From NCBI RefSeq assembly GCF_000243095.1, contig NZ_AHJE01000030.1:1-64000 (forward strand): a DNA stretch of 64,000 nt, written 5' to 3'. Made by a program: the position numbers and the translations under genes. This document shows, piece after piece, positions 51,524 to 60,608 of the stretch. Within the stretch, counting starts at the first letter, position 1, and every line of letters begins with the position of its first letter. Source of the stretch: Cupriavidus basilensis OR16 (lineage in GTDB: Bacteria; Pseudomonadota; Gammaproteobacteria; Burkholderiales; Burkholderiaceae). Under the pieces are notes generated by a model, which worked only from the letters and a program-made list of their open reading frames with translations, was not told where the DNA came from and did no database searches.

Positions 51524-51680
51524 GATGGTTCATTGCGAAAATTGGGCACCGTGCCTATTGAACCACGATTGCAAGCGGCCCGCGACGCACAACCGGCAGA
51601 GAAACATGGGTTTCATGTGCACCAAAACGCGAGACATTCGTTTCATAGTTGACGCATTCCGACCGGACCCAGAAACACGC

Positions 51681-52958
51681 ATGACCGCGCAACACCCCCA
51701 GCAGGCAATACAGGCAACGCACACCCCACGCGCGCCGCGCATCCACCCGGAGCGCCTGCTGCAAAGCCTGGATGATCTGGCGCGGCTCGGCGCCATCGAG
51801 GGCGGCGGCGTGTGCCGCCTGGCGCTGACCAACGCCGACGAGCTCGGCCGCGACTGGACGGTTGCGCGCATGCAGGCGCTCGGCATGGCGGTGACGATCG
51901 ACGCCATCGGCAACGGTGTGGCCGTCTACGCCGGCACCGAAGACCTGCCCCCCGTGATGATCGGCTCCCATATCGATACCGTGCGCACCGGTGGCCGCTA
52001 CGACGGCAGCTACGGCGTGCTGGCCGGCCTGGAAGTGATCGCCACGCTGCGCGACGCCGGCCTGCGCACGCGCCGCCCCATCGCCGTGGCCTTCTTCACC
52101 AACGCGGCCGGCGTGCGCTTCCAGCCCGACATGATGGGCTCGCTGGTCTACGCGGGCGGCCTGCCCCTGGCGGATGCCCTCGCCGCTACCAGCATCGGCG
52201 GCACCACCGTAGGCGCCGAATTGCAGCGCATCGGCTACAGCGGCCAGGCGCCGGTTGGCGAGCCGCGCGTCGACAGCTTTGTCGAGCTGCACATCGAGCA
52301 GGGCCCGGCGCTGGACCTGCGCGACCTGCGCATCGGCGTGGTGGAGAGCGTGCAAGGCATTTCATGGACCGAGTTCACGATCGACGGCATGTCCAACAGC
52401 GCCGGCACCACCCCCATGGACCTGCGGCACGACGCCGGCTACGCCGCCATGCGCATCGCCAGCTTCGTGCACGACCTGGCGCTGCGCTACGGCGACAGCC
52501 AGCTCGGCACGGTGGGCGCCATGCGCTTCGAGCCCAACAAGATCAACGTCATCCCCAAGCGCGCCACCTTCACCGTCGACCTGCGCAACACCGATGACCA
52601 ACTGCTCGCCCAGGCCGAAGCCGAGGTGCTGGCTTTTGCCGAGCAAGCCTGCCAGGCGGAGATCCTCAACCTGAGCTACCGCTTGCTCGCGCGCCTGGAG
52701 CCGGTAGCGTTCCACCCCATGGTCACCGACCTCATCGAGCAAGAGACCGCCTCGCTGGGCTTAAGCCATATGCGCATGCCCAGCGGCGCCGGGCACGATG
52801 CGCAGATGCTGGCGCGCGTGTGCCCGAGCGGCATGATCTTTGTGCCCAGCGTCAAAGGCCTGAGCCACGATGTGCGCGAGTTCACCGAGCCGGACGACCT
52901 GGTCAATGGTGCGCAGATCCTGCTGCAAGTGGTGGTCAGGCTCGCCGACCGGCCCTGA
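51681..52958 (+). CDS. N-carbamoyl-L-amino acid hydrolase / allantoate amidohydrolase family (M20)
   Basis: A 425-residue hydrolase of the hydantoinase/carbamoylase M20 group, which removes a carbamoyl or ureido group from amino-acid-like substrates. Metal and substrate motifs: MIGSHIDTVRTGGRYDGSYG, VELHIEQGPALD, SNSAGTTPMDLRHDAG, and SGAGHDAQMLA with the final VKGLSHDVREFTEPDDL. Where homologues have N-E-E-G (catalytic Glu pair), this protein reads FFTNAAGVRFQPDMMGS, so the usual EE is AA. The start at 51681 lacks a strong ribosome site; upstream in-frame ATGs exist at 51615 and 51606. It is divergent from the MazG-like gene. Confidence 0.85.
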   Translation: MTAQHPQQAIQATHTPRAPRIHPERLLQSLDDLARLGAIEGGGVCRLALTNADELGRDWTVARMQALGMAVTIDAIGNGVAVYAGTEDLPPVMIGSHIDTVRTGGRYDGSYGVLAGLEVIATLRDAGLRTRRPIAVAFFTNAAGVRFQPDMMGSLVYAGGLPLADALAATSIGGTTVGAELQRIGYSGQAPVGEPRVDSFVELHIEQGPALDLRDLRIGVVESVQGISWTEFTIDGMSNSAGTTPMDLRHDAGYAAMRIASFVHDLALRYGDSQLGTVGAMRFEPNKINVIPKRATFTVDLRNTDDQLLAQAEAEVLAFAEQACQAEILNLSYRLLARLEPVAFHPMVTDLIEQETASLGLSHMRMPSGAGHDAQMLARVCPSGMIFVPSVKGLSHDVREFTEPDDLVNGAQILLQVVVRLADRP

Positions 52959-52985
52959 CCGGCTGGCCTGGGCGGGCAGCTCACC

Positions 52986-54257
52986 CTAGCGGCCGAGCCA
53001 CGCCGGCAACTGCGCGATCAGGTACAGCGCGGCGCCAATCAGCCCGCCGACCACCGTGCCGTTCATGCGGATGTACTGCAGGTCCTTGCCCACGTTCAGC
53101 TCGATCTGCCGGGACATGTCGCGCGCGTCCCAGCCGCGGATGGTGCTGCTGATATGCCGCGTGATGAACTCCGCGAAGTCCGGCGCCATGTTGCGCGCCG
53201 CATCGCGCAGGTGATCGTTGAGCGATGCGCGCAAGGACGCATTGCGTGCCAGCTCGGCGCCGATCCACTGGCCCGCAGCCACCACCTTGCGGTGCGAAGC
53301 GGAATCCTCGCGCGCCAGGTCGCGCTTCAACCAATCGCGCCACTCGGCCCAAAGCCCGCCGATGTAAGCATTCAGCGCCCCATCCTGCTTCAGGTGTTCC
53401 TTCAGCGCCTCGGCCTTGGCGTGGAATGCCGCATCCTGCTTCAGCCGTTGAATCAAACGCTGCACGGCCGCGTCGAAGCGCTTGCGCAGCGCGTGATCGG
53501 CATCCCCCTCGATCTGCGTCAGCACGCGGCCAAGCGCCGCGGAAATCATGTCAGCGCCATTGCTGCCGATCCACTCGGTGGGAAGCAGGCGCTCCTTCAT
53601 GGGGTGATCGCGCTTCAGCCACTCCACGATCCGCTCCGAGATAAAGGCACGGGCCGGGGGCTCGTTGAGCAAGGCGATCAACTGCGCGATCGTCTCATCG
53701 AGCAGCACCTGGTGCCGATCATTCCGGGTCAGGCTGTCGAGGATAGCCGCCGCCGACTCCGACAGATCGACCTTGTCGATCATCGTATCCACCGCCCGCT
53801 TCAAGAGCGACTGGATGTTGCGCTCGTCCATCACATCCAGCATGCCGCTCGCGAACTTCACCACCATATCGCCGATCTGCCGCGCGTTGGCCGCCGAGTC
53901 CAGCCACCGGGTGACCACCTGCGCCGGATTGTGGCGCTCGATCAGCGCGACCACGGACTGCACATCCAGGAACTTCTCCTTCACGAACACCGCCAGGCCA
54001 TCCGCGATATCGTCCCGCTTGCGGATGATGATGTTGGTGTGCCGCGCAAAACCCGGCAACGGAATCCGCCGGAACAGCGCCGCCACGGCAAACCAGTCCG
54101 CCAGCCCGCCGACCAGCGCGGCCTCCGCCGCCGCCCGCACGCCATCCGTCAAGGGCGCGCGCGGCAGGAGGACGGTGGTGACAAAGACAGCAAACGCGAA
54201 CAGCAGCAAGGCCAATGCCTTGCGCTTTGCGTCCCTGAGCTCTTCTTCCTGATTCAT
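52986..54257 (-). CDS. DUF445 family membrane protein
   Basis: A 423-residue protein with N-terminal hydrophobic segments (ALALLLFAFAVFVTTVLLPR, and ALVGGLADWFAVAALFRRIP, the DUF445 hallmark). A long helical middle part follows, then a C-terminal membrane anchor (GGLIGAALYLIAQLPAWL). The function of the family (YjiN-like) is unknown; an envelope role is presumed from the anchors. The start at 54257 was chosen because the family begins a short distance before the first hydrophobic segment. It is convergent with the carbamoylase-type gene and follows the ADP-ribosylglycohydrolase gene on the same strand by about 100 bases. Confidence 0.9.
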   Translation of the reverse strand: MNQEEELRDAKRKALALLLFAFAVFVTTVLLPRAPLTDGVRAAAEAALVGGLADWFAVAALFRRIPLPGFARHTNIIIRKRDDIADGLAVFVKEKFLDVQSVVALIERHNPAQVVTRWLDSAANARQIGDMVVKFASGMLDVMDERNIQSLLKRAVDTMIDKVDLSESAAAILDSLTRNDRHQVLLDETIAQLIALLNEPPARAFISERIVEWLKRDHPMKERLLPTEWIGSNGADMISAALGRVLTQIEGDADHALRKRFDAAVQRLIQRLKQDAAFHAKAEALKEHLKQDGALNAYIGGLWAEWRDWLKRDLAREDSASHRKVVAAGQWIGAELARNASLRASLNDHLRDAARNMAPDFAEFITRHISSTIRGWDARDMSRQIELNVGKDLQYIRMNGTVVGGLIGAALYLIAQLPAWLGR

Positions 54258-54358
54258 GGGATACCGGACCCCGCAGCCGGGCTTGTCGATGGGATCGCCA
54301 TCGTAAATCGCATGCCGGACAAAGCCATGTCCGGTCCCTCGATTAGTCGTCGAAAAAT

Positions 54359-55483
54359 TCAAAGCCCAGGATACTTCGTCCCGATCCGCTGCGCCAACGC
54401 CTCGTCCGCCGCCTCGCCACCGACATCCCACTCCGGGAACACGCTCAGGTCATCGGCAAGCTCAGCAATCACGTCACGCAACTCCAAGGGCGCCAGCCAT
54501 TCTGGCGGAATCGCCTCCACGCCCAGCAGCGCACCCAGCAAGTTGCCCGTGATAGCGCCAGTCGAATCGGAATCGCCGTCATGATTCACCGCCAGCACAA
54601 CGCCGTGACGAAAATCGCGCGCGACCAAGGCACAGTAGACGGAAATCGCCAACGCCTCCTCCGCCACCCAGCCCTCGCCCAGGCGCGCGATGGCGTCATC
54701 AAAGGCCACGCCAGAATCGGCCAGCGCCTGCGCATGCAGGATCGCCAGCAGCGTCTCCTCGTGATGCGGCCACGCGGACAAGCACGCTTTAGCGCTCGAC
54801 AAAGCATCAGGCAGCGCAGCACCGCCGGCCAACGCCCCGATCAACACCGCCAGGACGCCGCCCGTCAGCGATCCGCTCGGGTGCCCATGGGTGAGCGCGG
54901 CAAGCTCCATACCCAGGTCAAAAGCATCCTGAGGCCAACCCCGCCCGGCGCGCCGCCACGCAAACAGGCCAGCCGGCGCCACGCGCATCACACCGCCGCA
55001 GCCCTTGCTATCGTTTCTCGCGGGCTCTCCCAGCCTGAGCATCGCCTCCAGCGCCGACAAACAGGTATGGCCCGGCGCGCGGCGGCTGTGTAGTGCCGCC
55101 TGCTGGTAAAGCCACCCCGGCTTGTCCGACAGCACATCGCGATGAAACGCCGGCTGGATCCCCTGCGTCAGCAACCAGCGCAGATAAGCGCGCGAGACCA
55201 CGCCAGGAACACTGCCATCGCCCCGGCCGGCCCCGCCCACCCATGCCCGCAGCAAGCCCTCCGCCGTGAACAGCGTCATCTGCGTGTCATCGGTGATGGT
55301 GCCGACGCCACCGTAGGCCGGCGCGTAGCCGGTGATGCCGTCCGTGCCAAAGCGCTCGCGGATCTCCGCGAGCGACAGGAACTCCACGGGAGCGCCCAGT
55401 GCGTCGCCGACAGCGCCGCCCAGCAAGCAGCCCCGGAAGCGGCTGCGTGTGATTTCGCGATCAATGACCGAGGCAGAAAACAA
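54359..55483 (-). CDS. ADP-ribosylglycohydrolase family protein
   Basis: A hydrolase of the DraG/ARH family, about 374 residues from a TTG start at 55483. RFRGCLLGGAVGDALGAPVE at the N terminus, ITDDTQMTLFTAEGLLRA (first magnesium ligands), GCGGVMRVAPAGL and NHDGDSDSTGAITGNLLGAL (second ligand set) are all intact. The family removes ADP-ribose from proteins, nucleic acids or small molecules. The TTG start has GGAGGG just upstream and fits the usual distance to RFRG. An ATG at 55546 in the same frame would place a complete terminator hairpin inside the coding sequence, so I consider it less likely. A structured leader precedes the gene. Confidence 0.86.
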   Translation of the reverse strand: MFSASVIDREITRSRFRGCLLGGAVGDALGAPVEFLSLAEIRERFGTDGITGYAPAYGGVGTITDDTQMTLFTAEGLLRAWVGGAGRGDGSVPGVVSRAYLRWLLTQGIQPAFHRDVLSDKPGWLYQQAALHSRRAPGHTCLSALEAMLRLGEPARNDSKGCGGVMRVAPAGLFAWRRAGRGWPQDAFDLGMELAALTHGHPSGSLTGGVLAVLIGALAGGAALPDALSSAKACLSAWPHHEETLLAILHAQALADSGVAFDDAIARLGEGWVAEEALAISVYCALVARDFRHGVVLAVNHDGDSDSTGAITGNLLGALLGVEAIPPEWLAPLELRDVIAELADDLSVFPEWDVGGEAADEALAQRIGTKYPGL

Positions 55484-55600
55484 AAAACCCTCCGTGTAAG
55501 GAGGGTCGACGCATGGCCCGTTTGCTTGCTCCTCAAGGAGCCACATCCGCTTTCGCGATCCACCTTGCCCGGGAAGGCAGGTTGGCTTGGGCGTCGACCC
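55477..55600 (-). promoter_or_regulatory. Structured leader with alternative stem and terminator-like hairpin
   Basis: Read on the minus strand, GGGTCGACGC (55600-55591) is perfectly complementary to GCGTCGACCC (55512-55503), closing a domain of about 98 bases. Inside are the hairpins CGC-GAAA-GCG and GCTCC-TTGA-GGAGC (about 55541-55528). Immediately after comes ACCCTCC-TTACAC-GGAGGGT (55506-55487) followed by TTTTTGTTTT, a textbook intrinsic terminator. The ACCC of the closing stem is also the first part of the terminator stem, so the two structures exclude each other. The terminator's second arm contains the GGAGGG that would serve as ribosome site for the TTG start. This is the layout of a riboswitch or attenuator. 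No known riboswitch consensus was recognised. Confidence 0.6.
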
Positions 55601-55757
55601 AAATCAGAATGTGGGCGGATTGGAACATGGGGGGTTGGGGGGTGTCAAGGGTGGGGGTGGGGCGGGATCGGCCAGCGGTGTGATCGTGAGCCGCATCATC
55701 CAATGTGTTTCGCCCGCTTGAAGCAGTGTGCTTGAGGAGATACCTGTGCGCAGGCAA

Positions 55758-56309
55758 TCAGAAGGTCGCCGGTGAATTGACCCACAAAACCCGCGCCACG
55801 CCAGTGCCGGCGTTACGGTAACCGTGCGGCACGCTGCTCGGGAACGTGAACGCATCGCCCACGCCAACCGTGTAGCTCATCTCGCCCAGCGTCAGCTCGA
55901 GCGTGCCTTCAAGCACATAACCGACCTCCTCGCCGACGTGCTCGATCTGCCCATCGCTGGCTTCGCCCGGCGACACGATGTGGATATTGGCCTGCAGCAA
56001 ACCGCCACGCTTGGCCAGCACCAGGCGCTCCAGCGCGATGCCGCCCGCCTTGATGACCGGGCGCTCGCCCTGGCGCATGATCGGGCTTTCGTTGGGATTG
56101 TCCTCGCTAGTCAGCGCGGCGATATTGGTGTCGAGCGCAACCGCGAGCCGGTGCAGCATGGCGAGCGACGGCGAGGCCAGGCCGCGCTCCAGTTTGGAGA
56201 TCAGGCTCAGGCTTTCCGAGCAGCCGGCCTTCTGCGCCAGCTGCAGCAGCGTGTAGCGGGCCACCAGGCGCGCATGGCGCAGCCGCACGCCCAGGCTGGA
56301 CGCGGGCAT
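55758..56309 (-). CDS. XRE-family regulator with C-terminal cupin domain
   Basis: A 183-residue regulator with an N-terminal HTH_3 domain (LRHARLVARYTLLQLAQKAG, ESLSLISKLERGLASPSLAM) and a C-terminal small cupin sensor (GQIEHVGEEVGYVLEGTLEL, GDAFTFPSSVPHGYRNAG). The architecture is that of PuuR and related regulators of amine and amino-acid catabolism. I chose the ATG at 56309; the open frame continues to a TTG at 56402. It is the last gene of the minus-strand Liv operon that also encodes an amidase and a carbamoylase, and is likely its pathway-specific regulator. Confidence 0.88.
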   Translation of the reverse strand: MPASSLGVRLRHARLVARYTLLQLAQKAGCSESLSLISKLERGLASPSLAMLHRLAVALDTNIAALTSEDNPNESPIMRQGERPVIKAGGIALERLVLAKRGGLLQANIHIVSPGEASDGQIEHVGEEVGYVLEGTLELTLGEMSYTVGVGDAFTFPSSVPHGYRNAGTGVARVLWVNSPATF

Positions 56310-56423
56310 TTTCTTGTCGTTCGGGTCGCTTTGATCTTTTGAGTCGATCTGGTCAACCGCCAGGGCGCTTTTGGCTTTCAATTCAGGTTCCGTGCAAAAC
56401 AAGTTGAAGATGAAGAACCCAGG

Positions 56424-57717
56424 CTATTGGTTCGCCAGCGCGGCCACGGTATAGGCCAGCGCCTGCGCCCCAAGGAATAGCTCGTGCGGCGCCGTTTCCT
56501 CTGCTGCGTTATGGCTGATCCCACCTTTGCTGGGCACAAAGATCATGGCCGTGGGGCAATGCTCCGCCAGATACATGGCATCGTGGAACGCGCCGGAAGT
56601 GAGGTGCAGCGGCTTGCCCTGCGACGCCTGCTCGCTGGCCCGCGCACAGGCCCGCTCGATCAGGTTCAGCATGGCAGCGGGGAAGTGCGTTGGCGGGCGC
56701 CGGAAAAAGCATTGGTACGTGATGCCGCCCTGGCGCGGCCGAGCCTGCGCAATCGCGGCATCCAGCCTTGCCTCGAAACGCGTCAGCACCGCCTCGTCCA
56801 CGCAGCGCACATCAATCGTGAATTCTACCTTGCCGGGAATCGTGTTGACGGAGTTGGGGCCGACTTGCCAGCGGCCCAGCGTCAGCCGCAACTGGCTGGC
56901 GGCCTCGGCGGTGGCGTAGGCGTACAACTGGTGGGCAATGCCAACGGCGGTAGCCATGGCATCGCTGCGCTCGCCCATGGGCGTGGTGCCCGCATGCGCC
57001 ATCATGCCGGTGCATTCCACACGGTACCACCGCACGCTCTGGATGCCGGTGACCACGCCCAGCGGCACGAGCGCGCGCTCCAGCACCGGGCCCTGCTCGA
57101 TGTGCAGTTCCACGCAGGCCGACATCGGCCGCTGCATCGGGCGGCGCGGCACGTCGTCCATGGCGGCAAGCGCGGCGTCCAGCGCATCGCCGAAGCGGAT
57201 GTTGGCGCCGTCCACCGACGCGCGATACGCGGGCAGGCAAGCCGGATCCACAAACGCGCTCGACCCCATGGCCCCGGGCCCGAAGCGGCTGCCTTCCTCG
57301 TTGGTCCAAGCCACCACTTCGATCGGGCGCAGCGTCTCGATGCCGGCTTCATTGAGGGCCGCGATGACTTCGAGCCCGGCCAGCACACCGTAGGCGCCGT
57401 CCAGCTTGCCCCCGACCGGCTGCGTGTCGGCATGGCTGCCGGTCAGCACGGGCGGAAGGTCAAGCTTGCCCCGCGCGGCGGAAAAACAGGTTGGCGCAAT
57501 CGTCCGTGCTCACCTCGCAACCCAGCGCGCGCGCCTGCTCGACCAGGTAGCGCCGCGCGGCAAGATCGATATCGGTCAGCGTTTCACGGGAGACGCCGCC
57601 ATCGTCCCGACCGCCGAAAGCGGCCAGCGCGGCAATGGCCGCCTGCAAGCGGTCGTTGTTGACATGGTCCTGCGCCTGTTCTGCCGCGTGCTGCGCCAGT
57701 TGATCTTGTTGAGTCAA
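56424..57717 (-). pseudogene. N-carbamoyl-L-amino acid hydrolase family (M20), frameshifted
   Basis: The N-terminal 85 codons (57717-57460) encode the start of a hydantoinase/carbamoylase protein (HVNNDRLQAAIAALAAFGGR, LVEQARALGCEVSTDDCANL) but end at a TGA. The rest (56424-57449 and a few codons before it) continues in the next frame: VLTGSHADTQPVGGKLDGAY, WTNEEGSRFGPGAMGSSAF, MAHAGTTPMGERSDA. Removing one T of GCTTGACC (near 57461-57466) restores QADLPPVLTGSHADTQP and one protein of about 430 residues. All metal-site motifs are intact, including the catalytic NEEG. It is either an inactivated gene or a one-base sequencing error. It lies between the amidase and the XRE-cupin regulator. Confidence 0.85.
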
Positions 57718-57757
57718 TCGCTTCTCCTGGGATTCGGGTCGGTCACATCACTGCACT

Positions 57758-59088
57758 TCAAGCCACGCTGCGCTCAAGCGCCTGCGCGGCCGCAAGCACG
57801 CCCGCATCGCCCCGGTGCGGGCCGATCAGCGTCACGCCCACCGGCATGCCGTGCGCACCCGTGCCGGTAGGCACATGGACACAGGGATTGCCGAGCAGAG
57901 TCCACATGCGGTTGAAAATGGGATCGCCCGTTGCGCCCAGGCCGGCCGGGGCCTCGCCCTGCGCGCTCGGTGCAAGGACGATGTCGACGGACTCGAACAT
58001 CTGCTCGAAGGCCCTGCGCGCGGAACCGGCGAGCGCCTGCGCGGCAAAGAAGCGGCTGCCATCGATGCCGCGGCCCGCCGCCAGCAACGTGGCAAAGCCA
58101 CCGCTGAAACCATCGGGCCGCGCCGCGTCTCCGGCGCGAAAGCGGCCGCGGCTTCGTACGCCATGATGTCGATCTGGGCCTGCGTCAGTTCGTCGAACTC
58201 AGCGGGCAGCATCAGGTCGCTCAACACGGCGCCCTGGCCTTCGAGCAAGCGCGCGGCGGTGTCCAGCGCACGCCGGCTGTCATCCCCCGCGCGCTCCCAA
58301 TGCGGCGTGCGGCAAATGCCAACGCGCAACGGCATCGGCCGCCCGGTCTCCCGCGGCGTGAGCGAGAGGCGCGCCATCGCGCCGATGAAGAAGGCAGCAT
58401 CGTCGACGGAGCGCGCCAGCACGCCCACGGTATCCAGGCTGGGCGAGAGCGACTTGATGCCGGCCGACGGCAGCGTGCCATAGGTCGGCTTGTAGCCGAC
58501 CACACCGCAATAGGCTGCAGGGCGGATGATGGAGCCGGCAGTCTGGGTGCCGAAGGCGATCGGCACCATGCCGGCAGCCACCGCCGCCGCCGATCCGCTG
58601 GACGAGCCACCCGGCGTGCGCGGGGCATCCGCGGGCGCGCGCGGGTTGCGCGTGGGACGCGCGGGGCATCCGCGGGCGCGTCGCGGGTTGCGCGTGGGAC
58701 CCGGCTGGAAAGTAGCGAACTCGGTGGTCACGGTCTTGCCCATGACCACCGCACCCGCGGCGCGCGCCATTGCCACGCAGGCGGCATCCATGCCGGGCCG
58801 ATGCCCGGCATAGATCGGCGAGCCATACGTGGTGGGCATGTCGGCGGTATCCATCAGGTCCTTCACGCCGATGGGCAAGCCATGCAACGCGCCCAAGACT
58901 GGCCCGGCATCCAGCAACCGCGCCTGCTGCAATGCCTGCGCCCCATCGAAATGCTGCCAGGCCAGAATGCCGGCCTCGGCGGCGTCGATGCGCTCGATAT
59001 ACGCGCGTACCAATGTCTGCGCGCTGAGTTCGCGCCGCGCCATGCGTGCCGCCAGCTCGCGCGCCGGCAGTGCCAGGAAATCGTTCAT
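57758..59088 (-). pseudogene. Amidase-signature enzyme with a frameshift and an internal duplication
   Basis: An amidase of the GatA/AtzF fold. The catalytic lysine lies in GLPIGVKDLMDTADMPT, and the Gly/Ser signature with cis-Ser and nucleophile Ser is PGGSSSGSAAAVAAGMVPIA followed by FGTQTAGSIIRPAAYCGVVG. Two defects are visible. First, 14 extra residues (a tandem copy of TRNPRA-type sequence) are inserted directly before the PGGSSSG signature. Second, the frame breaks near 58125. The continuation (DGFSGGFATLLAAGRG to the stop at 57758) requires one additional G at CCGGAGAC. Without the frameshift the protein would have about 443 residues. It starts 12 bases after livF and belongs to the Liv operon. 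Confidence 0.85.
58619..58700. repeat. Tandem duplication of about 41 bases inside the amidase gene
   Basis: The segments 58620-58658 and 58661-58700 are nearly identical. Both start GCGGGGCATCCGCGGGCGCG and end GGGTTGCGCGTGGGAC, and the second has one extra T. The extra base makes the net insertion 42 bases, so the reading frame is kept, although the inserted copy is partly read in a shifted frame. The position is just before the catalytic signature of the amidase. Confidence 0.88.
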
Positions 59089-59100
59089 GCGTGCTCTCCG

Positions 59101-59826
59101 TCAGCCGAAATACGCCGAGCGCACTTCGTCGTTGCTGGCCAGCGCCTCGGCCGTGCCCTGGGCCACCACGCGCCCTTGCGACAGCACGTAGCCATAATGC
59201 GAAATGGCCAGCGTCTGCCGCGCATTCTGCTCGACCAGCAGCACGGTGATGCCGAGCGCGTTGATCTGCTTGATGACCTTGAAGTTCTCTTTCACATACA
59301 GCGGCGACAGCCCGAGCGACGGCTCATCGATCACCAGCAGCTTCGGCTGCGCCATCAAGCCCCGGCCAATCGACACCATCGCCTGCTCGCCACCCGACAT
59401 CGTCCCCGCCAGTTGCGCGGCCCGCTCCTTCAGGCGCGGAAAGATATCGTAGACCTTGGCCAGGCGATCGCGCACCCGCGCCGCATCTGTCTCCAGGTAC
59501 GCACCCAGTGCCAGATTCTCCGCCACCGTCATGCGCGGAAAAATCTTGCGCCCCTCCGGGATGCAAGCAATGCCGGTGGCGATGATGTTGTGCGTCTTCT
59601 CGCCGGCCAGGTCCTTGCCATCCCACAGGACCTGGCCCTGGCGCGGCGGCGTGAGGCCGAGGATGGCGCGGATCAGCGTGCTCTTGCCCGCGCCATTGGC
59701 GCCGAGGATGCAGGTGATCTTGCCAGGGGCCACATCGATGGAAACGTCATGCAGCACATTGACCTTGTCATACCCGGTGGTGAGCCCTCTTACGCTGAGC
59801 GTGCCGGGGGAATTGAGCGTGCTCAT
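59101..59826 (-). CDS. livF: Branched-chain amino acid type ABC transporter ATPase LivF
   Basis: A 241-residue ATPase. Walker A is GANGAGKST, the Q-loop region CIPEGRKIFPRMTVAENLAL is diagnostic for LivF, the signature is MSGGEQAMVSIGRGLM (E in place of the usual Q/R) and Walker B is LLVIDEPSLGLSPL. The switch histidine position reads LLVEQN, as is normal in LivF. Its ATG overlaps the livG stop (ATGA, 59823-59826). The amidase gene follows after 12 bases. It energises import together with LivG. The operon content suggests that the substrate is an amide or carbamoyl compound, not leucine itself. Confidence 0.95.
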   Translation of the reverse strand: MSTLNSPGTLSVRGLTTGYDKVNVLHDVSIDVAPGKITCILGANGAGKSTLIRAILGLTPPRQGQVLWDGKDLAGEKTHNIIATGIACIPEGRKIFPRMTVAENLALGAYLETDAARVRDRLAKVYDIFPRLKERAAQLAGTMSGGEQAMVSIGRGLMAQPKLLVIDEPSLGLSPLYVKENFKVIKQINALGITVLLVEQNARQTLAISHYGYVLSQGRVVAQGTAEALASNDEVRSAYFG

Positions 59827-60608
59827 GCGGCTTCCTCTCCAAGGTAGGCGGTCTGCACATTGGCGTCGGCGGTGATTTCCGTGTAGGTGCCCTCGGCGAT
59901 CTTCTTGCCATAGTTCAGCACCACGCAGCGGTCGGTAATGCGCTCGATCACGTTCATTTCATGCTCGATCAGCACCACCGACAAGTTCGGCAGCTTGCCG
60001 CGCACATCCAGGATGTCGCTCATCAGCGCGTGCGTTTCGTCATGCGTCATGCCGGCGGAAGGCTCATCGAGCAACAGCAGGCGCGGCTGGCTCATCAGCG
60101 CGCGGCACACCTCGATGCGGCGGCGGTCGATCATGGTGAAGGTCTCCACGGGCTCGAACAAGCGCGCCACCAACGGCGGGCTGAAGATATTCAGCAGCCC
60201 CTTTACCTTCTCCACATAGGCGTCGTACTCCGCGCGAAAAGCCTTGCGCCGGAACAGGTTGAACATCAGCCCGTGCTGCATGTGCTGGTAGTCGCCGATG
60301 ACGATGTTGTCGAATACCGTGAGCGGCAGCGACAAGCGCGAGCGCTGGAAGGTCCGCGCCACGCCGCTGCGGTAGATGTCCTGCGGCGTCTTGCCGATGA
60401 CGTTCTCGCCGTTGTAGGTGATGGTGCCGCTGCTCGCCTTGTACAGGCCGGTCAGCACGTTGAAGAAGGTCGTCTTGCCGGAACCGTTAGGGCCCAGCAG
60501 CCCGAGGATCTCGCCCTCGCGGATCGTCATGTGCAGGCTGTCCAGCGCGGTCAGGCCGCCGAACCGCATGGTCAGGCCCTTGACTTCAATCATGGTCTTG
60601 TCACTCAT
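59823..60608 (-). CDS. livG: Branched-chain amino acid type ABC transporter ATPase LivG
   Basis: A 261-residue ATPase. Walker A is GPNGSGKTT, the family's GVARTFQRSRLSLPLTVFDN follows, Walker B is LLLLDEPSAGMTHDET, and the switch is VVLIEHEMNVIERITDRCVV. The signature loop is degenerate (FTMIDRRRIEVCRALMSQP instead of LSxGQQR). This variant occurs in some Liv-type systems for amides. Its start overlaps the livM stop by four bases, and its stop overlaps the livF start, so the three are translationally coupled. Confidence 0.94.
   Translation of the reverse strand: MSDKTMIEVKGLTMRFGGLTALDSLHMTIREGEILGLLGPNGSGKTTFFNVLTGLYKASSGTITYNGENVIGKTPQDIYRSGVARTFQRSRLSLPLTVFDNIVIGDYQHMQHGLMFNLFRRKAFRAEYDAYVEKVKGLLNIFSPPLVARLFEPVETFTMIDRRRIEVCRALMSQPRLLLLDEPSAGMTHDETHALMSDILDVRGKLPNLSVVLIEHEMNVIERITDRCVVLNYGKKIAEGTYTEITADANVQTAYLGEEAA

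Noticed and set aside
55533-55757. A 74-codon minus-strand frame containing ILIWVDAQANLPSRAR, reminiscent of a toxin-antitoxin DUF5615-type start
   Set aside because: The similarity is limited to a few residues, the rest is proline-rich, and the region forms the structured leader instead.
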